From Batkoa obscura (lineage: Eukaryota > Entomophthoromycota > Entomophthoromycetes > Entomophthorales > Batkoaceae), in NCBI GenBank assembly GCA_030770535.1, contig JASVEC010000093.1:1-63477 (forward strand): 63,477 bases of DNA, given 5' to 3'. Both the position numbers and the translations under genes were made by a program. Positions within the stretch are counted from its first letter, which is position 1, and each line of letters starts with the position of its first letter. Under the pieces are notes generated by a model that saw only the letters and a list, made by a program, of their open reading frames with translations, was not told where the DNA came from and ran no database searches. Below, in pieces: positions 49,305 to 58,648 of this stretch.

Positions 49305-49989
49305 ATATCCCCAATTAGTTTATTCAAAATGCAACTGGTTTGGTTTTAAAATTAACCTGTAGTTTCAGGAGCCCTTTAGTTGGCTTTTGTATACATTAAA
49401 TACCACTAACTTTCCCCCCTAGACTTTATTTTATATTAACAAAGTTTTTCTTATACAAGCATACTTTATTTCAACTTAAAATGATATATATAATTTTTTA
49501 TGATCATTCACAACTCAGATTTACATTAAATTAAATATATATTAGTACTGATAAAACCCATATAACTCAAACAAATATAAAAAGTATAACATGTATGCGC
49601 AAGAGATTTATATAAAACTTCAAAAAAGCTTATTATTCTAATAGCAAAAGTTTAATGAACTTCAAAATAAGTATAGAATACTCAAAGTTGGATTATAAAA
49701 TAAAGCTTACTATATAAAAAAAGCAATAAAGGTTATATTCAAAGATTTGGATTATTATTACCTAAAATTGAGCAATTGATCAAAGAATACTTTCTTATTA
49801 AAGAAAATTTCTAAAATAAAATACAATATGCATCTATTAAATATTAAAATTTAACCATTTTTATTAATATTTAAAACTTAACAGGGATTTTAAATGCTTA
49901 CTATAAATTCAAATTAATATATTACAAACTGTTTATGTTATTAATATTAAAGTAACAAAAAACTTCATTAAAAGTAAATAAATAACATA
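49305..49989. other. 700-base stretch without a feature
   Basis: AT-rich, nothing recognised. Confidence 0.5.
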
Positions 49990-50035
49990 TGAAGGTGTCC
50001 AGATTAAGTTTTTTAGTTGTAAGTCCTTAACATAT

Positions 50036-50128
50036 GGGGATGTGTTTTTGTGAGAATTTTACTAACAAATTTTCCGCTTAAATAGCGCTTAAAAAAGGAA
50101 AAAGTAATGAAGTTAAAAAAACACTCCC
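50036..50128 (+). mobile_element. GGGG-MITE copy 29, nested in copy H
   Basis: 93 bases flanked by ATAT on both sides. Confidence 0.9.
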
Positions 50129-50215
50129 ATATGGTTAATCAAATTTAACCTAAAAAACTTGTTTTGATTGTTTTATTTATTAAATGTTTAATCGATGTAT
50201 AATATATAAATATAT

Positions 50216-50316
50216 GGGGATGCTTTTTTTTGATTTCATAACTTTTCCATTTTTTAAGCGCTATTTGAGTAGAAAGATTGTAAAATTCTCAAACACAAAA
50301 ATAAAAATACATCCCC
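50216..50316 (-). mobile_element. GGGG-MITE copy 30, nested in copy H
   Basis: 101 bases flanked by ATAT on both sides, with perfect GGGGATG and CATCCCC tips. Confidence 0.9.
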
Positions 50317-50696
50317 ATATATAAGCTATTTGATTTTGTTTTTTATCAAAACATATCTACAAAATGCCAAGCTTTGGTAACTAGACTTCGAAACGGAATT
50401 TTTTAAAATTTCGATATAATAAAAGACATGCTTATAAATATCATAATTTATTGCTAAATTTTAAATATTTATAATAACGCAGAATTTATGAATTTTGTAA
50501 CAACAATAAAAATCATTAAAGTTTACTATTAATTATTGTAAGCTTAGTGGTTTAAAGGAAACGGGGAAACAAAAATCAGTAAGTAATACCATTATTAATT
50601 ATATTTTTGTATATTCTTTTGATCAATGTAAAAGTTTTGGGCTTAATACAAACAGAAATCAATATGATTATTCAAAAATAAGTAGTTGTGAAATCT

Positions 50697-51151
50697 GATA
50701 CTCAGGGTTTGGAGTCAAGAACAGCTATTGCTAGGTTGACTACACTATAAGTCGAAAGGTCTTAGTTTATGTGACTAAGATAGACTTGGATTATGAGGAA
50801 TAGCACGTAATAGGTTACAAGCTATGTAAGACAGATAGAATAGACAATACTAATGTAAAATCTATGTAAAATACTATTAAGAAAACTTAGTGGCTTTATT
50901 AAATGTTCGAGATATCAAGGAATAATTCAGTTAAAAAGCCTCGGACTATTATACTCTGTAAACTCTTTTATACTCTGAAAAGTATAAATATCAAAATGAG
51001 AAGATAATATTCTTTTGGATGGAGCTAGAAATTCTCATAACAAATCAAAATAACAACATGGGATTGATTTCCTCTGAACTCGAGAACACAACAGCTTAGG
51101 CGATTGTTATGGTATAATTAACCATGGGACTGACAAAGCGATATTTTCACA
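50697..51151 (+). mobile_element. Solo LTR, subfamily 1, nested in copy H
   Basis: About 455 bases, almost identical to the LTR at 30825-31288. The transposon sequence resumes directly after it (GTAATAATAGTAGTAAAAT), with a 4- to 5-base duplication. Recent insertion. Confidence 0.85.
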
Positions 51152-51230
51152 GTAATAATAGTAGTAAAATATCAACATTACAACTTATTATTAAAAATAC
51201 AAAAAAAACAGCAAATTGAAATTACTATAT

Positions 51231-51537
51231 GGGGATGTCTAAATTAGTTTCAGTTTCATTATTTTATCCAATTTTTGAAAAGTTTTGTATTTTAAAAACT
51301 TTGCTTAAAATTCTATAAAATCACATCTTTTATTAAAAAAAGTACCCGGAAACAGTTATAAATCATTCTATTATAGCTCATACTGTAAGTTAGTTGAATT
51401 TCTACTAGATCTTAAATACACACATTCTTATGAAACTTTATTGAGAAATATTTATTATCAACTGCTTTATAACCAACATTGTATATTTATTATCAAATAA
51501 GTAAACTACTTTAATGTTATAATTACATTATTAATAT
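51231..51537 (-). mobile_element. Transposon copy F, left-end fragment
   Basis: Begins GGGGATGTCTAAATTAG and runs 307 bases of the left non-coding end up to ATTAATAT, where copy G starts. The rest of F is missing. Confidence 0.8.
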
Positions 51538-52380
51538 GGGGCTGTCCTAATTGGTTTCAGAATCTACTTAGAAATTAATCCAAATTTAAAATTCCAAGTT
51601 TGTGTCCAATATAACGGTTAAATCTAAAAAGCCTAAAATTAAATATCTCTATTTAAAACTTATTTTAATTGTTTCCTTTTCTTAAATAGCTAATTTTCCT
51701 AACTATATATTTTATGTCAGTTCTGTTAGATATTTAACAGATATATAATATATAACTATATGATTATATAATTATATAAATACATAATTATATAAACACA
51801 GTTATTTGACTTTATTTGACTTTATTTTTTGTTGAAATAAAAATAAAATGCAAACTTTCATAACTAAACTTCGAAATGGAATTTTTGAAAACTTCAATAC
51901 AATAGGGAGGAGTACACAATATAAACATTGTAATTCATTTACATCAATTTTAAGAGCTACTTATACCAGCCCAGGGTTTATGGAATTTTATAATAAAACA
52001 AAACAAAGAAAAGACATATTATCAAAGTTTACTATTAATATAATAAACTTAATCAACCAATGTATAAAATCAGTGCTTTTAAGGGAAACAGAAAATAATA
52101 ATCAACAAGTGGCGTTATTATTAACTATAGCTTCAGTATATCATTTTGATGAATGTAAGAGTTTTGGATTTAATATAAATAGAAATCAATATGATTATTC
52201 AAAAATAAGTAATAATAGTAATAAAATATCAACATTACAACCTATTACCAAAAATACAAAAAAAATAATATAAATATAAGGACATTAAGAAGTATTTACA
52301 CTTTATTAAGCATAACAATAAGCTACATTGTTATCCAGTATCTGATACATCAAAAAAAAGCGATATAGTTTCAATTAAAG
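51538..52380 (+). mobile_element. Transposon copy G, internally deleted, inserted into F
   Basis: Starts GGGGCTGTCCTAATTGG next to an ATAT in copy F. It keeps the transposase N-terminal frame (51848-52273), then the shared deletion junction and C-terminal remnant. After about 52380 the sequence turns into the older copy H, so G lacks its own far end, probably through recombination at a shared stretch. Confidence 0.75.
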
Positions 52381-52480
52381 TTCAAAATCTGTTAAAAAAC
52401 TAACTTTAGGCATATTTTGTAAAAATGGTTTAAATTTTAAAAGCTTTGATATTTACTAAGTCAGTAGTTTATTAAATAAA

Positions 52481-52573
52481 GATATATCTTTTTGTTCAAG
52501 AGTTTCACTAATAATCTTTTTGCTCAAATAGTGCTTAAAAGAGAAAAAGTAACGAAACGAAAAAAGCATCCTC
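52481..52573 (+). mobile_element. GGGG-MITE copy 31, degenerate
   Basis: 93 bases within copy H. The core CAAATAGTGCTTAAAAG is kept. Confidence 0.7.
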
Positions 52574-52855
52574 AAATGATACGAATTGATTACCCAATGT
52601 TGATATTATTTAAATTGTTAATAGTTAAGTTAACAAGTAATCAAAGAGCAAGTAACTATTACAACAAATAAAAACTATTTTTTATTGTTTCTATTATATA
52701 AGTATGATTGATTATAACTTTAAGGCTAACTACTCCCTCCCATGTAGCTATTTATTAACTTAGTGATATATTAATAATGTCGTTATAGCACTAAAATAGT
52801 TTTATTTATTTAACAACAAATTTGCAATGTTGGCTATAAAGCAGCTAACAATAAA

Positions 52856-52947
52856 TACTTTTTTGGTCTCATTACTTTTCCATTTTTTAAGTACTATTTG
52901 TGTAGAAAAATTGTTAGTAAAATCCTCAAGCAAAAAAATACATCCTC
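52856..52947 (-). mobile_element. GGGG-MITE copy 32
   Basis: About 92 bases within copy H. Left tip eroded, right tip ACATCCTC. Confidence 0.75.
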
Positions 52948-53160
52948 ATGGTTTATTTGTATATTGTAGCTTTGATTAATCTTAACACATAGGTTATATT
53001 AATAAAAACTTTACTAAGTTATAACATAAATTATACTAAAATAATTTAAAACTGTTAGGTACTTTTAATTTTTAATAAAATTTATTTTTATAGAATTTTA
53101 AATAAGGTTTTAAAATTAAAATTTTAAAATTGGAAAAAACCCCAATTTGGACATCTCTCA

Positions 53161-54066
53161 CATAGTTTTAAAACAGCTTATAATAATGATAGTATTTAAA
53201 AATTACTAAATTGAAAGTATTTTTAATTAATTTATTTTGAAAATTGGAAATCTAATTAGTAATATTTTAATAAAACATCAGAAAGTTTAAAATTACCACT
53301 GTTAAAAAAACTTTATGAAGTTATATTTACTACTCAAAGATGGTTAACAAATTAATTTAAAATTCTACAAGAGTTTTTTTATATATCCATATATTTAATT
53401 TATGTGAAAAAGTTTCCACCTTTTACAAATAAAAATTGCGTAATTTCTCAAACTTTTTGATCTCCCCTTGTATTTTTACAGCAGATTTTATAAAAATTAA
53501 CCAACTAAATAGCTAGATTTAAAAATTACTACTATTGATCCCTAGATTCGAAGAACCAGCTGCAGAACAAAACGTTTGATGATTTTATAAAGAGATTGTA
53601 ACTCCTTCGACTCCTTCGACTCCTTTGGAATCTAATTGCTTATTTTAAAAAAGATTGAGTTGGGATTTAGCTGTAATATATCAATTAGGTTTTAAAAAAT
53701 TGATTATATAAGTAATATAATTACAGAAACTACTGTTAACAAAAACTAAAAAGCTGCAGCAAATTATTTTTGTATGTTAATAACCACTTGGGCTAACTTT
53801 CAAGAGAAAAGGAAAACAAAAAGACTTGGGGATGTATTTTTTTTAATAATTTTACTAATAATCTTTTCACTTAAACAGTGCTTAAACAGTGGAAAAGTAA
53901 TGAAATCAAAAAAACATCCCCACTTGCTCCTTGCTAATAACGAAAAACAAATGTTCTTAAAATTTATATTATTTACTAAGTCACAGCTATTAATATGGTT
54001 ATATTTAAAACTAGTAATAAGATATTAAATCTTATTTGATTTATTTAAAGCAGAGTACTTAATTAA
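53161..54066. other. Intergenic region with one MITE
   Basis: Contains GGGG-MITE copy 33 and a short CTCCTTCGA repeat near 53610. No gene. An 84-codon frame running through the MITE is chance. Confidence 0.5.
53828..53921 (+). mobile_element. GGGG-MITE copy 33
   Basis: 94 bases with GGGGATG and CATCCCC tips, flanked by ACTT on both sides. The non-AT duplication fixes the length at 4 bases. Confidence 0.93.
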
Positions 54067-54519
54067 TTATTGTAAATTTGCAGCTACGATACCAGCGACA
54101 ACCAACATAGCAGAGCATCCATTAGTAAATGAATGACTATTACTAACGTTTGAGATAATACTAGTAGATTTAGACCCTGACCCTGACCCTGATTTAGAGT
54201 CTGTTTTAGCTGCTGATTTGGACAAACTTACCCCTCCAACTTGAGACTCATCTCCATTAACTGGCATACTATCAGTTCCATTCATTGTTTTATTTGCACT
54301 TCCAGCCATCGTACTGTTTCCATTGGTTCCCATTGACATAGTTTGGTTGTTATTTGAACCCATTTTCATGGTATCATTTCCGCTACCCATTGTCATATTG
54401 GCACTCCCAGAATCATCAGTTGGTAAAGGACTACCTTTAGCACTAGTAGATGGAGAAACGGATTTTGATTGGGCAGCTACGGAGGCAATGATTAAGTAAG
54501 TTAAGGTAAGAAACTTCAT
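54067..54519 (-). CDS. Secreted Ser/Gly/Asn-rich protein, probably GPI-anchored
   Basis: 150 residues, single exon. A signal peptide (MKFLTLTYLIIASVAAQ) is followed by a low-complexity Ser/Thr/Asn/Gly region with short repeats of the type NxTMxMGS and several N-x-S/T sites. There is a GSGSGSKS stretch near residue 113 and a C-terminal hydrophobic segment (AMLVVAGIVAANL) after NGCS. This layout fits a GPI-anchored cell-wall or surface protein; the PIG-P gene in this window belongs to the pathway that makes such anchors. No enzyme domain. The omega site is uncertain. Confidence 0.8.
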   Translation of the reverse strand: MKFLTLTYLIIASVAAQSKSVSPSTSAKGSPLPTDDSGSANMTMGSGNDTMKMGSNNNQTMSMGTNGNSTMAGSANKTMNGTDSMPVNGDESQVGGVSLSKSAAKTDSKSGSGSGSKSTSIISNVSNSHSFTNGCSAMLVVAGIVAANLQ

Positions 54520-54579
54520 TTTTTTAAGATTATAAATTATAATTTTTGATAATCATATAGTGATCGCTTTTTTATTTAT

Positions 54580-54587
54580 TTATATAC
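54580..54587 (-). promoter_or_regulatory. TATA-type box of the GPI-type protein gene
   Basis: Coding-strand GTATATAA, 61 bases before the ATG. Confidence 0.6.
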
Positions 54588-56597
54588 TTTTCACTTCTCC
54601 TTTTATATGACTTAATGCCTCTAATTTTCTTGACTTATTGATCGAGGGGTTCAGCTTGAATCAGCATGTATTTGATAACTAATTATTAATATAATAGTGG
54701 ATAGAGCATAACTATAACAATTGGCTAATAAACATCCAACAGCCCTAACTTTATGTACTTAATCATAGTCACAAATCTTCTCCATTTCTCAATTGTGGGG
54801 CTAAAATTGTTGGTATCTTATATTTAATAAATTAAATCATTTTTCAATCCTTTTGATTTATTTTATCTCAACTTTGACATAATTCATTAACAATGAGTGG
54901 GGAAGATATAAATTGGTTTTATAAAATTTAAATGGAAAGCTTTTAATTTAACTACAGATGTTTAAAGGGAATAAAGGTTAGCTCCTTTTAGATAATGTCT
55001 TATAGCTTTTGGTGGTAGGATTGAGTGTTTAACATATTTTTAAGAGTCTTAAGTTTATTTAATAATCCTTCAAATTAAAAATTAGAAGAGAGTGAACTTG
55101 CTTTAAGATTTTTACCTGATGCCCATTGTAAAATAGTAGATAATTGATATTGAAACGCGGTAAATCGATAGTGAAGTAAGGTGTAAATTTGAAAGTTGTA
55201 TCAATTGATTATTATTAAATCGTTAAAGTAAGGTGGTGCTTCTTGGTTTAAGATTTAATTATATACTTATGGTAAAATAAGATTTTGATATTTATTCTAA
55301 TCTGAGAGTAAAATAATTTTGCTATTAAGTGGATATGGAAGAGCTTGAATTCACTAAAGTTTATTTTAAGGTTTTTGAAAAACAGTGATCAATAGCTCTT
55401 TTATAAGTGTTAATAAAGATTAAAAAACTTAGTTAAGTATATTTATTAATAAAGCTTTAATTTTGTACAATTGGGTGATTTTTAATGTAAAATGAATTTC
55501 AGGCAAATCATTTATTTCTTGTGACTTATTTTTTATACTTTCAATCGTAAAATTTATGATCTCATAATTTGTAAATTAGATATTGAAATTGTATCCTAAC
55601 TGGGAGTTATTTTGCATAATCTCATTTACCTTAATTTTTTTAAGCACTAAATTTTACTAATTTGATTGTTATTAGATTATATAAACTATTAATATTCGAC
55701 TAAATAATATAGTTATAGATAGGTTGTTTTATTAAAAAATAAGTGATTTCAATATTAAACATAAGTTAAATATATTAGATTTTTTTAAATATTATAACAA
55801 AATTGTTTGAAAAATCATAGTTTTGTCTCATTATAAATTTTGCTAATGAAACTACTAAAATAAAAAGCGTTATAGTTTTATCTTATAACAAATTTTATGA
55901 AATGTTAGCTGTGAAGCCCCTCAAAAAAACCTAGTTTAGTGAAATTGCAGAAAATGATTGGATCTCTGAATAAAAAATGGCTTAAATGAGATTCAGATCA
56001 AAATTGAAATCATAAAAAACAGTTACTTTCAGCTCAAACTTTTAAGCTAAAATCTGTTATACTATTGCATATAAAAATTTATGTAATATTACTACAAAAA
56101 AATATAATGGATTTATACTTTCAATTAACAGGATATTAAATACATAATAGTTTTCAAAGGCTCGTTTGGTGCTACTATAAAAGTAATCATGAGAAAAAAT
56201 CAGAGCAATTTAAACTGAGACTACTTATAAAAAAATTAATAATATGGGGATGTTTTTTTGGGTTCATTATTTTTTCCATGTTTTAAACGCTATTTGAGTA
56301 AAAAAATTGTTAGTAAAATTCTTAAACAAAAATACATCCACATATATTAAGATTTCCAAACATAAAACTACACAAGGCTTAGCAATAATAAAGGTTTAAA
56401 AAATCAAGTATATTTTTAAACCATTAAAAGATCACCAGATCTTTATTTAATACTTAATAATAATAGAAAAATAGGAGATAGGTTTAAAAGGGGTATGATA
56501 ACTCCGTCTGAAGTACTGCTTGGTTTTTTTCCAGTGCTTTTTGATTCGAATGAACTAAAATTATTAACATCAAAAATAAAACCAAACAAAATAACGG
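54588..56597. other. 2-kb stretch without a gene
   Basis: One GGGG-MITE (56246-56341), the last of the island. Nothing else recognised. Confidence 0.5.
56246..56341 (-). mobile_element. GGGG-MITE copy 34
   Basis: 96 bases flanked by ATAT on both sides. Confidence 0.9.
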
Positions 56598-57421
56598 TTA
56601 CCTTTTAGTTGTGGATTCTTTTCTTGAATGCATCTTCGAATCGCGAGAGGTTGAAGAGCTTTCATTTGTTTTATGTTGACTGCTCTGAACATGAGAAGAT
56701 ACACTCATGGATACTTGATTGACTTTATCGCTGGCTAAACTAACCATTGTAGTCTGTACTATTTTACCAACATTAATATTGCTTGATGCAGTTGGTTTTG
56801 AAATTAATTGTTGATCCGTGTTTACTACCAAAATCTTATTAGGTGTACTTATTGGTTGTGGAGGGAAATAAGAAAGGGCTTGAGCATTGTTTAAAACAGG
56901 TGAGTTTAAATTTTCGTTTAAATTCCCTTTAGCGTTTAGATATTCATTTAATGGACGATATTTATTAGGTCCTTATAAATTATTATGATTATTATAGTTA
57001 TTGTAATTATAAAAGAAAAAAGTTACCGGCTGCCGCTTCTGACAATTCGTTACTTTGAGCTAAAAATATTAATTGAGATAAAGTTGATAAGTTCAAAGAG
57101 TTACCTAGTTTAAAATCATTTAATAATTTTAATACCTCTAAATTCAATCTTGCATTAGAGACTAGAAGATTACAATAAGTTGATTTTAAATATTATTATT
57201 TTAGTACCTTCATTATATAACATTGGTGGAAATGGTTTATTACCGAGTAAATTTGGACCATTTTTGATAGTATAATCCCCTATTCGATGTTAATATTTAG
57301 TCTTATTAGACTTGTAATCTTAGTAACCTTTAGCGTAATCAGGTTTATCCAACGATAAAGGGTCGTTGATAGCACACTTTATGTACAATAAAAAGGCTGA
57401 AAAAATAATTAAAGAAATCAT
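56598..57421 (-). CDS. Secreted Ser/Thr-rich protein of unknown function, four exons
   Basis: Exons 57421-57328, 57279-57208, 57171-57027 and 56971-56598 join in frame to about 220 residues. The start MISLIIFSAFLLYIKCA is a signal peptide. The middle (LNLEVLKLLNDFKLGNSLNL, LSQLIFLAQSNELSEAAA) looks helical and leucine-rich. The C-terminal third is Ser/Thr/Gln/Lys-rich (MSVSSHVQSSQHK, SSSTSRDSKMHSRK) and ends TTKR. Intron 2 is only 36 bases. The stop follows AGGTAA, so a further donor there cannot be excluded. I do not recognise a family. Confidence 0.7.
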
Positions 57422-57453
57422 AGTTATTTATTTGCAGCGAAGGAAATGGTTGC

Positions 57454-57461
57454 TTATATAC
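57454..57461 (-). promoter_or_regulatory. TATA-type box of the secreted four-exon gene
   Basis: Coding-strand GTATATAA, 33 bases before the ATG. Confidence 0.55.
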
Positions 57462-57637
57462 TTGTATTTGACTTGAATAAGTTTATATTTAAATACAATC
57501 ATATCATTTATTTTAATTAAAAGATCAATTAAAATAAGTGATAAAAAAATTAAGTGACAATTTAAAACAAAAATAAAATAATCAATAAAGTTAAATCTAA
57601 AATTAATATAAATTTAAAATTAGGCTCACTACTTTAA

Positions 57638-57862
57638 TTATGGATGAAGCTTAGAAAATTCTTCAGAGTCAATAACTCTTATTTTTTGAGCCGAGGTTCC
57701 TCCATTTTTATCTTTATCTTCAGTACCAGCTTCAACCTCATCCTTTATATTGCCCCAGTTATGCCCACCGGCTCCTCCTTTTTTTGGTAACCCTCGATTA
57801 TCTTCAAGTCCCTTAGCAGATACATGCCTTTGTTCAGTTAATTTGTCTCCCTTACCATTCAT
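57638..57862 (-). CDS. Small hydrophilic STF2/SERBP1-like protein
   Basis: 74 residues, single exon, with no signal peptide or membrane segment. The diagnostic block is RHVSAKGLEDNRGLPKKGG, then AGGHNWGNIKDEVE, close to the glycine-rich H/G-NWG motif of HABP4/SERBP1 proteins and of small yeast proteins such as Stf2 and Tma10. Related proteins bind ribosomes or RNA, or are linked to stress tolerance and ATP-synthase regulation in yeast. The acidic C-terminus (EVEAGTEDKDKNG) fits. The motif is clear; which member it represents is not. Confidence 0.7.
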   Translation of the reverse strand: MNGKGDKLTEQRHVSAKGLEDNRGLPKKGGAGGHNWGNIKDEVEAGTEDKDKNGGTSAQKIRVIDSEEFSKLHP

Positions 57863-58648
57863 GTTTAAATAAAACTCTATGAATCAATTAATATTAGTTT
57901 ATTTTAATTGATAAAGCTTATTATATTTATACCTTGATTTATGATCAGCTTTAATAATAAAAATAAATAAAAATTTAATAAAAGTAATTGTTTTGACTTT
58001 TTATACCTTTAGAAATGACGAGTAAAACAATTTGGGTGTGACTGCTTCATGATTTAGCGTATTATCCAATCATGATTTCATCCCACCACGCTCTATTAGT
58101 GATTGGCTTTATGATTTTAAATAAGCATTTTAATAAACATTCTACTCAAACCCCATTTAATTTTATTACTAAAAATGGAATTTAATTTTTGCTTGTTTAA
58201 TTTTTAGTGAATATTGTATAGTCATCATTATCGTTTTCGATATTATCACATTATTTGTAACATTAATATAGCTTCTAATATAAACAAAATTCATAGTTCA
58301 CATCACTATCATAATAGTTTTAAAATTATGATGAAAACAAATTTATACTCTATAATTAGGAAATATAAAACAGTATTTTTTAAATAAAGATTAATAATAT
58401 TAAACTTGTATTGTTACAATTGTTCATTCCAATCAGATCAAAACAATTCAAAATCAAAAAGACTTTGATTAAATTTTTAATATATAATCTTACTATGTAT
58501 GGCTATATTGAAATTTAAACTTAAATATCATATTAAGGGAACTTAATAAGATTTTAACAATTTTAAAATCATTAATAAAAAAACAAGTTATATTATATAA
58601 AATAAGTTAAGGGTATGTATTTTATATCAATTGTTTAAATGAAAAAAT
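57863..58648. other. Intergenic region without a feature
   Basis: AT-rich DNA between the STF2-like gene start and the FOL1 3' end. Nothing recognised. Confidence 0.5.

Larger units (their letters stand above)
49990..53160 (+). mobile_element. Old transposon copy H, heavily nested
   Basis: The degenerate tip GAAGGTGTCCAGATTAAG at 49991 and the other tip near 53145-53158 (TTTGGACATCTC) bracket a decayed copy in plus orientation. Transposase traces start near 50363 and continue to 50690. Inserted into it are MITEs 29 and 30, a solo LTR, the copy F/G composite (51231 to about 52380), and MITEs 31 and 32. The order of insertion can be read from what interrupts what. Confidence 0.75.

Noticed and set aside
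53774-54028. 84-codon frame near the GPI-type gene
   Set aside because: Runs straight through a GGGG-MITE and has no other support.
16989-56341. The regularly recurring 100-base units considered as a CRISPR-like or tandem array
   Set aside because: Copies face both ways, lie at irregular spacing and have 4-base target duplications, so they are dispersed MITEs.
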